Shown piece after piece: positions 1 through 10,970 of a stretch of DNA of 64,000 nt (its first letter is position 1; each line of letters opens with the position of its first letter). Under the pieces are notes generated by a model. It worked only from the letters and a program-made list of their open reading frames with translations. It was not told the DNA's origin and did no database searches. The translations under genes and the position numbers were made by a program. The stretch comes from Daedaleopsis sinensis (lineage: Eukaryota; Basidiomycota; Agaricomycetes; Polyporales; Polyporaceae): positions 3,224,001 through 3,288,000 of the forward strand of contig CM066304.1 in assembly GCA_033807695.1 (NCBI GenBank), read 5' to 3'.

Positions 1-739
1 TCTGGGACGTCCAGGACGACGGCTCGCTCTCTTCTGACTTCAAGAAGGTCGAGCCCCCGTCTGGCGGCGCCCTGCCCTTCTCGATGACGCTCATTCCCGG
101 CAAGAACGCGGTGCTCGCCACGGACCCTGCGCTCGGGTTTGACATCATCGACCTCGCAGGCAACTCGTCGTCCGCTGTCAAGATCGACGGACAGAGCGCG
201 ACCTGCTGGTCGAGCTTGAGCACGAAGACGGGCAACTTCTACCTCACCGACATCGGAACGTCGATCGTCACGGAGGTCTCCATCGACGACAACCTCAAGG
301 CGACCATCGTGAAGGTAAGCACTCTGTGGACGTGAGACGTCCGAGGCACGGGGTGTTCTAAACGAATTTGATCGCGCGCGGCAGCAATACAAGCAGACCG
401 CAGGATCTGCGACGATCGACAACGACATCGCTACTATTGGTGATAACGAGTGAGTGCTGTGCTGATTATCCGTCTCATCCGGGAACGGTTCAGCTCACCA
501 GGGCTGTGGCAGCTTCCTGTACGTCCTCTCGCCCAACGCGACCTCGGTCGACGTCCTCTCTCTCGAGTCCGCGGGCAACGCAAAGAACATCGAGAAGGTG
601 GATCTCGCAGGCCCCACCAAGGCTGCTGGCGTGACCATCAGTAAGCGTGCCTTCAGTGCATTCGTTGAGCCGCGAGTTCGCTAACTCTGCCCTAGATGCC
701 CTCAACCTCCAGGGAATGACGCACTTCGTGTCACAGTGA
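1..739 (+). CDS. Beta-propeller protein, SMP-30/lactonase (3-carboxymuconate cyclase-like), 3' part
   Basis: The 5' end lies outside the window. Predicted exons are <1..314, 385..449, 513..640 and 696..739, with phases that join cleanly and a TGA stop at 737-739. The protein reads as repeating short beta-strand blades (for example LPFSMTLIPGKNAVLATDP, then FLYVLSPNATSVDVLSLES). This pattern is typical of fungal secreted proteins annotated as lactonase or 3-carboxymuconate cyclase-like propellers. Introns are 55-70 nt. Catalytic residues cannot be judged because the N-terminal blades are missing. Family assignment rests on remembered similarity, so the function is inference; the exon structure is seen directly. 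Confidence 0.65.
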
Positions 740-2070
740 GGGCTTTTTTCTTGCTGTTCGCTCCATCGCCCCTTGGGTTCCGCGCTTGCGTGCACTCAAG
801 TATGTTGTGTCAATACATAGTCTGTGTTATTTATTTAGAGCAGGGTAGTCGGATGTATCAGTAGTTACCCTTCAGATCTAGGTCTGGGAAAGCCGTTAGT
901 AGTGAGATAGACACACCGGCTCGTGGGTGCAGCAGCATGCAGGTATTGTCTGACAAATCCCACTGTTTGATATGTCCGGCCTGGTCACAACTGATAGCTC
1001 GCCCTGGTTGGGATGAATCACTACGTCGTTCACTAAATGCCAGTGTGTTAGTGGTACAGCGGCCGCGCCAATGAATCGTCTCATACCGGGAACCTCGTTA
1101 TCATAGTTTGGGTGCCAGAGGTGGTTGCCCCTTCATAGTCCGAAGCACCCTTAGAACCTACTCCGAGTCGGCGAGATCGGGAAATGGGAGTCGAAGGGTG
1201 CACCGAAGGTCCCAAGTTCTGATAGTCCCGTCCTCACTCCCGGTCACTGTGGCCAACCAACTGCAGTAACTTGAATGTTCCCGCTGTGATCATCAAAAAT
1301 CGCAATCTGCGAAGGTGGGGTACTCCATGCCGGTAGGCGCATGACGTGCACATATATCGAGCAGGAGGACATAACAGTCCCGCAGCTGGAGCCGCGGCCG
1401 CGATACTTATGATATATGTATGCTTTCTTGTGGATGGCAGCAGCCAGGAGCCGTTTGCTGGAGGGAGCTGGGTTAAGCAGCGAGCAACGGTCAATTAGAA
1501 GAACCAAGGGACTGACTCCGGCGATATAGCTAAACGATTTACTTGCTGCCAGTGAGGAGGTCACAAAGGGGAGGAGGAGGAGGGTAAATTCGGGGTGTAG
1601 CCCACTGACATCATCACTCATGCACTAGCGCTGGTAGCACCGTAGTGCAGCACGCGGCGGCAAATTTCATATCCTCTGATCCTTCCTTAGTTCCTGCCAC
1701 GCACCTCGAGTGGTCTCAGCAGCAGATCCGACATCGCCAGACATAAATGCTCCTTCTCCTATCTCTTGGGTGATCTCCTCCGATTCCTCAGGTTTTATTC
1801 ACGCACGACCTACGAAACGTGCAATCCTGACTGTCAGGCAGTGTCGACAAGTTGATCATAGGAGGAGGCACACACACGAAACCAAGTGCTATCTCAGTAC
1901 CTACGATTGCTGTTCGTATGCGGTATGTTGAGGCTCCGCGGTGTCGAAGAATTCTCACATGCCGGTGTGACGGGTATGACGCACTTCCAGCCTGATAACC
2001 CCACAACTAATTCGTGCATAAGCTACAGTCTGGCAGACTCTTCATGACAATAAGGCTTGGTCTATGGTTG
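740..2070. other. Intergenic, no gene seen
   Basis: About 1.3 kb with only short ORFs that lack splice-compatible continuation. It holds the 3' flank of the propeller gene and the upstream region of the coiled-coil gene. No RNA gene or repeat was recognised. Confidence 0.5.
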
Positions 2071-2077
2071 TATAAAG
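2071..2077 (+). promoter_or_regulatory. Candidate TATA box
   Basis: TATAAAG sits about 80-110 bp before the first exon that can be supported for the coiled-coil gene. Confidence 0.4.
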
Positions 2078-2182
2078 GAGGTCAAACCGACGCAGACCTA
2101 AATCGCGCGTAACTGGGAACTTACGCCTGGGTTGCCCTATATTGTGATAGCCCACGTTGCGAGATCGTCTTACACTTCACAG

Positions 2183-3277
2183 ATTCACGTACCGAACGTG
2201 GAAAATAACCTTACTGTCCTTTGCCGCTCTCAACGACGCCGTCGGCGCTTTGCAGAAGGCTGGACCGCTCTCATCCGACATCCTCGAGGTCAACTACTCG
2301 CAGTGCGTGATTGACCGCTTCCGCCATCATAGCCAGCTGGTTCACAGTGTACGTCCTGTCTATCATTGGATTTTGGCTGCATCTATGACTGATCTTGCGA
2401 GTCTATAGAATCTGCACGCCGCGGCGAAGTCGACCTCCGCGTGGTACAGAGAGACGGCAGACAGAATATCCCAGAGAGCGACTCTCCACGAGGCCAGACG
2501 AGTCGAGGGCCTCATCCAGGAGGCAGCAGCGAGCCTGCCAGGGATCCATACACAGATTGAGGACATCGAGCAGCGCATTGCCGTTCTTCAAGGGCAGATC
2601 GATCAATGTCAAGATCGTCGTTCTTCCATAGAGTCAGAGATGGTAGACATACGGAAAAGGCTGCGGACGGACAGTATGGTAGGCGGGGTGTGCCGCATCG
2701 GGGTACGTGCCACTTAGTCGGTCTTTGCAATGCGGCAACACAGCTCGGGACTGGCTGATTCCTTCTCTTCCAGGCCGCTGCTGCAGCGCCGCACGATGAT
2801 GTCTTCTCCCTCATCCTCACCGCCTTCGACGTCGCTCTCCTGGGGGGTGTCGTCAAACACAAGCGCGAGCACGCGCTCAAGAAGATCCAGTCTAAGCTGA
2901 AAGCTTCGGACGAAGAGCTCCAAGGGCTGTTCGTCCAGCTCGGCAAGGCTGAAGACGAGGCTGAACGTCTCTCGGAGAGGGTACCTGAGTTGGAAAAGCG
3001 GATCGACGGCTGGAGGGCAGAGACGCAGCGGCTTCATGGTACACACGCGGAGCTGGAAGGGCATTCCAGGCGCGTCTCCAGCTACATGCGTGCCGTGGAC
3101 GCGGCTTTGAGCAGCTCCGGGACCGTCACCGGGTCTACCTACTCGCTGCGCAAGATCGTAGCCGGGCTACGAGGTGTTGTCGATGCGTTGAGTGCGGAGC
3201 ACTTGTTCGCAGGTCTTCTCGAAGGTGTGGACAAGGGCGCGCTCGACTCCATCTTGATGACTTGGCTCAGGTTATGA
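2183..3277 (+). CDS. Coiled-coil helical protein with one internal hydrophobic segment, unknown function
   Basis: Three exons are supported: about 2183..2348, 2409..2678 and 2774..3277 (TGA), in consistent phase. The start codon is not resolved. The first exon is open only after the TAG at 2148, has no ATG in frame, and a cag acceptor at 2180-2182 implies an unseen upstream exon or a 5' truncation. The protein is almost wholly helical: a long heptad-rich arm in exon 2, then a hydrophobic stretch (VFSLILTAFDVALLGG) at the start of exon 3, then a second long coiled coil. Two helical arms around a hydrophobic segment is the layout of alpha-helical pore-forming proteins such as the ClyA/XaxA type. 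That link is structural inference only; a cytoskeletal or vesicle-tether coiled coil is equally possible. Confidence 0.5.
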
Positions 3278-3606
3278 GATATATCGCGTATGTGTCCTGA
3301 GGCCTGATGTACTGCGTCTACTAGCTGTACTATGCGTCGGTGGACTTACTCGTTGTAGTAGGGTAGTGTTGAACGCAGTGTGGCATGCGGTACTAGTACC
3401 CACTGCAGTGGGTACTAGTCACCCGTAGTAGTATTAGTAGTACTATCTGGGTTGTTTACTCCTGCTTGGCCATGGACACAGCCACTCTAACGTTGTTGTG
3501 CTGAGGCAATTCGGACTTGATTCGGACAGTGACCAGCCTCCTTTACCTGCCTTTACACGAGTTGGCCAGTACGCCGTAGTCGTCAACTCTTCAGCAAGTG
3601 ATAATC
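3278..3606. other. Short intergenic gap
   Basis: Contains an imperfect inverted stretch around 3390-3420 (ggtactagtacccactgcagtgggtactag), a strong palindrome centred near 3405. No gene is seen. Confidence 0.5.
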
Positions 3607-5471
3607 ATGTCTATTTCTATTCAGCTCAATCTGACCGGAGTTGATTTGCTTCCAACAGTAATCTCTGTTGCGAAGATGGTATCAGCCAAAGCTACACTGG
3701 CCTCCAGCGCTCGCAAAGTGATAGAAGCAGACATTGAAGAGCACGTCCAGACGATCATCCAACTCAAACGTCGGTTAAACACTCACACCGAGATCGCTCG
3801 ACTACCTTCGGAGATACTCTCAGAAGTATTCCTTCACATGTGTCGACAGAACTACGAGACCCAACAGAATATGCTCTTCTCCGACACGTACGTATACCGG
3901 GCCCGTGTTAACTCTGCGCCGTGGATCATAGTTGCACACATTTGCCACGCTTGGAGGGAGATAGCACTGAGCACTCCCAGGCTTTGGAGCTACGCCGTCG
4001 GGACCCACCAGGCCTATTTGGACAAGCTCGTGGCGCGCTCAAAGAAGGCACCCCTGCATATAACCGCAGCCCTTCCAATGCACACCCTATCTGACGGACG
4101 CCTCCAAGCACTCGAAAACATCGTCTCTTCTCACTCCTCGCGCCTCGTCGAGATCTACCTCAGTGCCTCCCCCCTCATGGTCGGCAACATATGCCAGAAA
4201 TTGTGCGACACGGCGTTAGCGCCGCTCCTGCGATCGTTGGTACTGTGGGAACCCCTTTCGGAGCATAGTTGGAACCTCAACTCGCCGCACGTCCTCCTTT
4301 CTTTATCCCCTCAAGCACTTCCCGCCCTCCGCACTCTTGACTGTCGCCGATTGAGGTTCACATGGGATGAGCCGATACTCTCCACCACTGCTTTGACGAA
4401 ACTTGTCGTGTGTGGACGACAAGATTCTCAGGAAGTGATGGGCTCCTTTGAAAGCCTTCTCGTTGCGCTCCAAGGCATGACTTTTCTCGAGAGACTAGAG
4501 TTGGACAACGCGATTCCAAGGTTACCCGCGGACGCGACGTCTATCCTTCCTCCTTCCCGGAAGATCACCCTTCCTCGCCTACGACACCTCGCGATCACGA
4601 GTAACGGTCTGGACTGCGCCAACCTACTCGCTCACCTTTCTACATCCGCGCAGACCACTTATCGTCTCGACAGTCGAACCAAACCCGGCGGCGCAAATTT
4701 GGCTACGGTCTTGAAGGATCATCTTGTGTCTTCCGAACCGCTACGAGCTGTCCGATTGGAGTGGAGGTACCACACGCGACAAGTCCTAGAAGGCCGACAC
4801 GCGCCGATCACAAACTTAGAGGCAATGACTTCGTATATATCTCTCCCTTCGGCCGATGTTCACGTGAACATGCCCATGGACGCCTCATTCTTTACACCAC
4901 TCTTCAGCAGCACTATCATCTTCCATGGGGTTCAGACACTGGAGATCGCAGTCATCGAGACCCAAAACGATCAATATCCATGGGTGTTCCAAGAACTCTT
5001 CGCAGCCATGCCGAATATCCATGTCCTATCACTAGGTGGCAACCAAACCCAGGCGTTGACCAACGCGCTCTCGACTCCTCATCACGACGATCAAGGGAAC
5101 ATTGCGCGAGAACTGCCGCTACCGCGACTAGAAGTGCTGAAGCTTCGAGATATCAGTCTGCTGTCCGTCCACACGGATCTGTCACCCGAGTTCTGCTAAT
5201 CGACTGCCTCATGGTACGATGCTACCACGGCGTGCCCGTCTTCGAGCTCCACCTCAAGTATTGCAGGAACACATTGCCGGGTGATGTAGATCGATTGAAG
5301 GAGGTTGTGGCTGATGTAAACTGGGATGGGATTGAGGATATGGAGGAGGAAGAGGAGGACTCAGAAGAGTCAGAAGCTCGCTTCGATGACTATGACTCTG
5401 AGTTCTGGGATACTGACGATCACTACAACGTTTTTGATGGAGACGACGGAGGGTTCGGTTTATGGTACTGA
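3607..5471 (+). CDS. F-box protein, apparently frameshifted near the C-terminus
   Basis: ATG at 3607 opens a frame that runs to a TAA ending at 5199. Residues around 65-80 hold a clear F-box core (LPSEILSEVFLHMCRQN), followed by a leucine-rich body typical of the expanded Agaricomycete F-box families, which recruit substrates to SCF ubiquitin ligases. The natural C-terminus appears in another frame: from about 5185 to the TGA at 5471 it encodes a plausible tail ending in an acidic region rich in Glu, Asp and Ser. Joining the frames needs a one-base loss or two-base gain between about 5150 and 5190. No GT-AG intron of usable length fits there. It may be a real frameshift (decaying paralogue), an assembly error or an unusual intron. 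Confidence 0.7.
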
Positions 5472-6295
5472 TGCTATTTTGTCTCCCCTAGGCAGACGAT
5501 GTACAACGGGGAGAGGACGGACCTGTCTACTAGCCTCAATTTGGACGCCGGCTTGTTTGTTAGTGTTTCTCTTTGGTGCAATCAGTGGTAGTAGCGTACA
5601 TCGCATGAACTCAACTACATTTCTCACTTGTCTCCTCTAGTACAGGACCTTTTGATGAACAAGGGGAGGAGGGGAGTCCTGTTTCTCCGCTGAAAAACAT
5701 TGCGGCGATGCTACGGCCACTGGAGGATCGCCAGCGTTTATTGAGGCTGGTACTTGGCGCTCCTCATGATGGGAAATCGTGACTCCTTCTCTCTGCCGTC
5801 CACCAACATTCGGAGCCTCCTCCCAATGTCATGGTCTTGATGGTAGCGATGGCGATGCTATTTGACTAGCACAACCTCCTTAGGCTGAGGTAGGTTCCAA
5901 GTTATGTTCACAACTGTCATGTGCGATGCCCTGACTCACACGAATTCGTGGCCCAGACGCAGCTTAGACCATTCACAGTAGCCTCAAGGACCACGATCAC
6001 CACGAAATTATTCATTCTTTCACGATGGAGGGAGCTATGAATGCCATACCATTCATGCACGACAGGCGTGTGGCCTGAGTGTGGTCTACAACCGGTTCTC
6101 GAGCTCACGCCTGGTCACCTGCCATATCAGACTATCAGTACGTTCTCCTTTAAAGCCGGTGTACAGCAGGTTCATAGGGCGTCGTAACAAGCTCCCAGGC
6201 TTGTCCGTCGACCACAACCCCTACCAAGGTGCGTCGTATTCATGGTTCCAAGCCCCGGCCCCGACACTCTCTAAACTTCGAAATTTGCTCAAGTC
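5472..6295. other. Intergenic, promoter side of HET gene
   Basis: Only short unsupported ORFs occur here. No TATA element stands out near 6200. No repeat or RNA gene was seen. Confidence 0.5.
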
Positions 6296-8212
6296 ATGCG
6301 GCTGCTGAACACTCGCACGGCAAAGCTTCACTCGTTTCCTACTACTTCTGCTGGGCTACGATATGCCATCCTCTCCCACGTATGGCAGTCGGACGAGCAG
6401 TCCTTCCAACACATCCAGGCACTCGATCCACGGCATGACACTATGAATCATGTCTCCGTCAAAATTCGCCGATGTTGCGAAGTCGCGCTGGAGGACGGGT
6501 ACGAATGGGTCTGGATCGACACCTGTTGCATCGACAAGACTAGCAGCTCCGAGCTGTCGGAGGCCATCAACTCCATGTATGCATGGTACGCCAACGCCAC
6601 GATCTGCTACGCCTATTTGTACGATATCTCCGACTCCATCGAGGACGTCACCGCCGGCCCCGCATGGGAAGACCGCCCGACGTTCCGGTCCAGCAAGTGG
6701 TTCACCCGCGGCTGGACACTGCAAGAACTTATAGCGCCAGCCTATCTCGTCTTCCTCTCCGCTTCATGGTCTGTCATCGGCACCAAGCAGACCCTTGCGA
6801 ACACCATCGAAGAGGTGACTGGGATCCCTCATGACATCCTGGTCCACGCGTGCTCCTTGAGCGACATGAGCGTCGCGCGAAGGATGTCCTGGGCGTCGAA
6901 ACGGGAGACGACGCGCGAGGAAGATAGAGCGTACTCGCTCATGGGGATCTTCGGTATACATATGCCCACCATATACGGAGAGGGGCGCAACTCGTTCTTC
7001 CGCCTCCAGGAAGAGATTCTGAAGCGCTCTCCAGATCAGACCATCTTCGCTTGGGGTACCCGTGTCGTCGGCGATCCGCTCTCAAGCTTCACATACATTC
7101 CGAGGTCTCACTGGCCCCCTAGCCCACCATCTCATCACCTCTTCGCGTCATCACCTTCCGACTTCGACGGCATGTCCAGGATCACGTCACTCTCCTACAG
7201 CGAGCTCGCGACTCTTCTGCGCTTCAGGTGGTCGAAGCTACCCGAGTTTCGCTTGACTAGCTACGGCGTACGTGCAGAGCTTCCCATTGTCCGGGAGGCC
7301 AGCTTCACAGACAATAAAGAAGAGCTCTTCTACGCAATTCTGTCCTGTCAGGACGAGGACGACAACATCGGGATGCTACTCCTCCGTATACGACCCTCGG
7401 CCTTCCACGAATGTGTCGTCGGGACGTACTCTGACACGATTGGAATCTCTAATATCTCTTATGCGACAGCTGCCAACTACTGGCGCGTGGTGTTCGTGCC
7501 GCTTACGTTTGCACAATCCCTCGCAGCTCAATGCGAGCTGATGGAGGTACACATCTCCTCGCTCGCCAGCGAGCTAACTGCCATTCCCATCCCCCGAAAC
7601 CCCGCTAGCGCTCCGGGAAGCGCTTCTGCTCCCCCGACCTACGCCTTCTTTGTGTCTAACTATACACTTGCGCAGCTTGCCCCGCTAGGTCTTCATGTCG
7701 TCCAAGGCCAGACCGCTCAAAGGGATGGCTTGATGATCGTCCCGTCCGCCGACAGTACAGCATCGTTCACGCTTCGACCCCACAATCCGGGAAACGTTAC
7801 AGTCTTCCGTGATCCACACAAGTTCTCGGTGACCATCACCGCCGGCGTACGCTGCACGGCACGCAACATGGGCGTCCTCGCGTTGCGGCGTGACATCCCC
7901 GCTTGGCTCGCTGTCGAAGTGCACCACCGCCGGGCGGACGAGGAGGGTATCACGCGGACGGTGCTGCCCCCGCGCAGCTCGTTCGTCGGCTCGGGTGCGT
8001 CGGGGTGCAGGGACGCACACATACCACCCGGCAAGGATGTGTGCGCGATGGAGTTTGGGGACGACGGCTCGCCGTGCTTGATCACGCTCCGGCTGCAGCG
8101 ATGGGAGAACTGCCACCGGAGTCGGGCGGAGTTCGTGTTCATGTTGGAGATCTCGGTCGTTGGAGCGGACGTGGACACGGACCCAGTTTTGCCAGTGCCT
8201 CGTCGTATGTAG
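6296..8212 (+). CDS. HET-domain protein (heterokaryon incompatibility family)
   Basis: An intronless frame of 638 residues starts at ATG 6296. The N-terminal half carries the HET hallmarks in order: YAILSHVW, then EWVWIDTCCIDKTSSSELSEAI, then SMYAWYANATICYAYL, then a WFTRGWTLQELIAP block. Next come EEDRAYSLMGIFG and TIYGEGRNSFFRLQEEI, which are typical of basidiomycete HET proteins. The C-terminal 300 residues are unassigned beta-rich sequence. HET proteins trigger cell death after non-self fusion in ascomycetes; in basidiomycetes the family is expanded with less defined roles. A strong donor (gtatgt) at 8204 with a possible acceptor before 8276 would swap only the last few residues, so the exact C-terminus is uncertain. 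Confidence 0.9.
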   Translation: MRLLNTRTAKLHSFPTTSAGLRYAILSHVWQSDEQSFQHIQALDPRHDTMNHVSVKIRRCCEVALEDGYEWVWIDTCCIDKTSSSELSEAINSMYAWYANATICYAYLYDISDSIEDVTAGPAWEDRPTFRSSKWFTRGWTLQELIAPAYLVFLSASWSVIGTKQTLANTIEEVTGIPHDILVHACSLSDMSVARRMSWASKRETTREEDRAYSLMGIFGIHMPTIYGEGRNSFFRLQEEILKRSPDQTIFAWGTRVVGDPLSSFTYIPRSHWPPSPPSHHLFASSPSDFDGMSRITSLSYSELATLLRFRWSKLPEFRLTSYGVRAELPIVREASFTDNKEELFYAILSCQDEDDNIGMLLLRIRPSAFHECVVGTYSDTIGISNISYATAANYWRVVFVPLTFAQSLAAQCELMEVHISSLASELTAIPIPRNPASAPGSASAPPTYAFFVSNYTLAQLAPLGLHVVQGQTAQRDGLMIVPSADSTASFTLRPHNPGNVTVFRDPHKFSVTITAGVRCTARNMGVLALRRDIPAWLAVEVHHRRADEEGITRTVLPPRSSFVGSGASGCRDAHIPPGKDVCAMEFGDDGSPCLITLRLQRWENCHRSRAEFVFMLEISVVGADVDTDPVLPVPRRM

Positions 8213-8574
8213 CTTCCTTGACGCATGAGCATCTGCCTGTGATCTCCCGGCCCCAAATGTGTGTCTCACGTTCAGTGTGACTCTCGCGGCGATGCAGCAG
8301 ACGTCGTGGTCAAGGTATGGTTTGGCTCGTCGTTCATGTCCAATTTTGACTTGCCTTGAACCCCACACCCCGAAGCGTACTTAATGACCTTCATCTGGGG
8401 GGAGTCACACAGCTCTGATGCAGGACATCCAATATAGAATAACGATTAAATACTAACAGTCCGATCTATCGTACACACTACATTTAGACTTTACAATAAT
8501 CCGTTGCACTTGGCAAGTCCGTCATGATCAAGTATTACATATGTGGACTCGGGGTTAAAGGCCGGTCCATCTCA
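8213..8574. other. Convergent intergenic gap
   Basis: Lies between the 3' ends of the HET gene and the secreted minus-strand gene. It is AT-richer than its surroundings and should hold both polyadenylation regions. No ORF is supported. Confidence 0.5.
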
Positions 8575-9515
8575 TCAGCGGTTGAATGAGCTAAGGTCTG
8601 TAGGGTTTGCACCTGTAAGATAGGATAGAAAAGGTTGAGCTAGTTGGACACGAATGCGATCGCATGACCGACACATACCGCAGTTGGATTGATAGACATC
8701 GTATTCAACACCTTGCGGGTCTGGCGTAGACACGGTAATCTTTGCGCCGGTGTACCACTGCACACGGCACAAGCAACAAGTATGAGTGAGAAGGTGAGGG
8801 TCTGTAAGAGTTAGATATTCAGTGCTCACGACGTAATGGCCCTTCTGGCGTTTGCCGTAGTTGACTTGCACGTTGCCCGTCTGAACCTTGTGGTTGACAC
8901 CGACAACGTACACGGCCTGTTTCCCCGGCGGAATGCTGAACATGATCGTCTGAGACTGACTCGTTTCTTTCGAGAGGGAGTCGGAAAAGCCGCCGCCGAT
9001 GGAGAGGCCTTCGGCTTCGATGCCGAAGGAGACTTCGACAGTGGTGGTTTGAGTGACAGAAGTGGTGCCACCGAGCGTGACACGGATGTCCTCCGTCGAG
9101 CCCTTGCAGCTGTTCGTGGGACACCGGTCAGGAATGGCCGTCAGACTAGCCTTAAAGACGACGTACTTGAGCTCAGCACTGCCGAGGACCGACCAGATCC
9201 GCTGGTCCGGGTTGTTGACAATGTTGATCTGTTGTCGCGTGTTCACTCTCAGTATGCCATGCGCGGTGCGTAGAGACATGAGCACACTCTCACCAGAGTA
9301 CATGCGTCCGCCCTTTCCACGTTGGGCGAGCCTGGGCCCCCAGGGCAGGACCCGATGAGGTCCTTGCCGACGATCTGCCCTTCGTGAGTGCGAGACACAA
9401 GCCCGTTTGCTGGAACCGCGTCATCCGCTGAGTAGCCGTGCGAGAGCGAGTTGCTTGCAGGGAGAGCAGATGCAGCACCGATGAGGGACAGAAGGAAGAG
9501 CGTGACGGCTTTCAT
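8575..9515 (-). CDS. Secreted beta-rich protein, possibly aerolysin-like fold
   Basis: Predicted exons on the minus strand are 9515..9294, 9228..8830, 8757..8679 and 8612..8575, all with consistent phase. The start (ATG at 9515) gives a clear signal peptide, MKAVTLFLLSLIGAASALPA. The mature part is rich in Thr, Ser and Val. An amphipathic region (VTQTTTVEVSFGIEAEGLSI) leads into a Gly/Ser stretch and then a Gln-rich strand and IPPGKQAVYVVG. Alternating Ser/Thr/Val strands around a glycine-rich turn followed by a conserved IPPGK-type strand recall aerolysin-type beta-pore-forming proteins of fungi, but no catalytic or receptor motif proves it. The 72-nt third-from-start intron (8758..8829) is a multiple of three without a stop, so its retention would be tolerated. 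TATAAAG lies about 65 bp upstream. Confidence 0.75.
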
Positions 9516-9577
9516 GTTGATGGCTCTTGGAAGCTTCGTGAGAGGTACCCTGAGGAAGGACAGCCGCGCTTTCCGAC

Positions 9578-9584
9578 CTTTATA
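9578..9584 (-). promoter_or_regulatory. TATA box of the secreted beta-rich protein
   Basis: TATAAAG on the minus strand, about 65 bp before the ATG at 9515, at usual core-promoter distance. Confidence 0.6.
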
Positions 9585-10970
9585 TCTGTTCATGATAGTC
9601 TATTATTAGCATGTTGGCGTTGTGGAGCCCGATCGCCCAGGTCAGATTGCGTTTCCTCCTCCCGTCGAGGGGTGTGGCACCGTGTGGGGTCCATCATGAC
9701 CGGGCCGCTCTACAGCGCTCTACATGGTAGAAAGGCGTGAAAGTGAGACATTGAAGTGTTTCACATCGGTCAGTGCGCATAGGCGAGCACTGCTACGTTC
9801 CTTGCTATTCATAAACTTGAGATAAGGAAGGATAAGGATAACTATGCTGCGGCGGTACGGCGTAGACCTGATACCTCCCCGGTGCCCCCGGGATATAAGT
9901 AGCTTACCGCTATCATGTGTTCGCTAGTGATAGAGTCGAAAGGAGTTTACTGGAGTTGAGTATCGGTGGTCTTACAGTGCTAATACGGATAGAGGGCCAG
10001 AAGATGAGATCTGTCACCTGAGGAGGTTGAGGGAGGAGGATGGTATTTCGGCTTTTACTGAGGTGGAGGCTGGTGGAGGTGGTCGCACGGAATAGCCGGT
10101 GAAACGCCCGCTAGTAAACGAAGACAGGCCAAGACCAGCCAAGACCCCCTGTCGCACGACGCCTCCCGTTGCTCGGTCCCGCCCTTCCAGTTGGCTCGTA
10201 CTAGAATTAGTAAGGTATGGCACGGGCCCGTTTAAGTTCTGTATCACCTCGCGAGAGCATAAGTACACTGACTGGTCACTAGTCACTAGTCTCATGCGTT
10301 GCAAAGAATATAGTGGATAGTAGTAGACTGTCGTCGCCTCCGTAGTCTTACGGTGAGACTACTAGACATCCCCTGGTACGCTCCCTTGTAATGTTACTAC
10401 ACCTTACTACACTGACAAATCCGTCTGCTATCGTCTATAGGAATATTGCACACTGCTATCTCGATGCTGAACCGGAGACTTGACCTAGATAGGCGCTCCT
10501 GTGCAAAGTACCTCGGGAAAGGGGCACTGAAAGCGGATTTTGTAGCTCGCGTGTGGGGTGCAATCTCGCACCCTCGCGTGGATGAGCTGCCGCAGAATTG
10601 GGTGACTGATTATGGGGTTTTAGTGGGTATTAGGAGAGGACGATGATAGCAGTCGGCACGCGCCCGGGCCGGCTGCTAAATGATTCGGAATCTCCTCGAG
10701 TCCCACACTGCGTGCGTAAAAGCATTTCCTCATGGCATAGTCTCGGCATTCTCGTTTTCGGACACTAGATCTCACCCATACAGTCGGATGAAAATCTGGC
10801 CTGTATGTCAGCGCGTCGGCGAACTACTTGATGTACCCTAGGGGCGATAGTAGTAGCAGACACCATGCGCTCCGCCAAAAAAAAAAAAATTATTGCACAC
10901 TGCAATGATGCAGTTCTGTGCGCACATGTGTTACGAGAGGAGGTTTCGGATGGCTGTTCACCGGACATGA
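9585..10970. other. Intergenic, no gene seen
   Basis: About 1.4 kb with only short ORFs without splice continuation. A homopolymer of A occurs near 10877-10889. Confidence 0.5.

Noticed and set aside
10014..10646. Short ORFs downstream of the secreted-protein gene
   Set aside because: Too short, no signal peptide or intron continuity.
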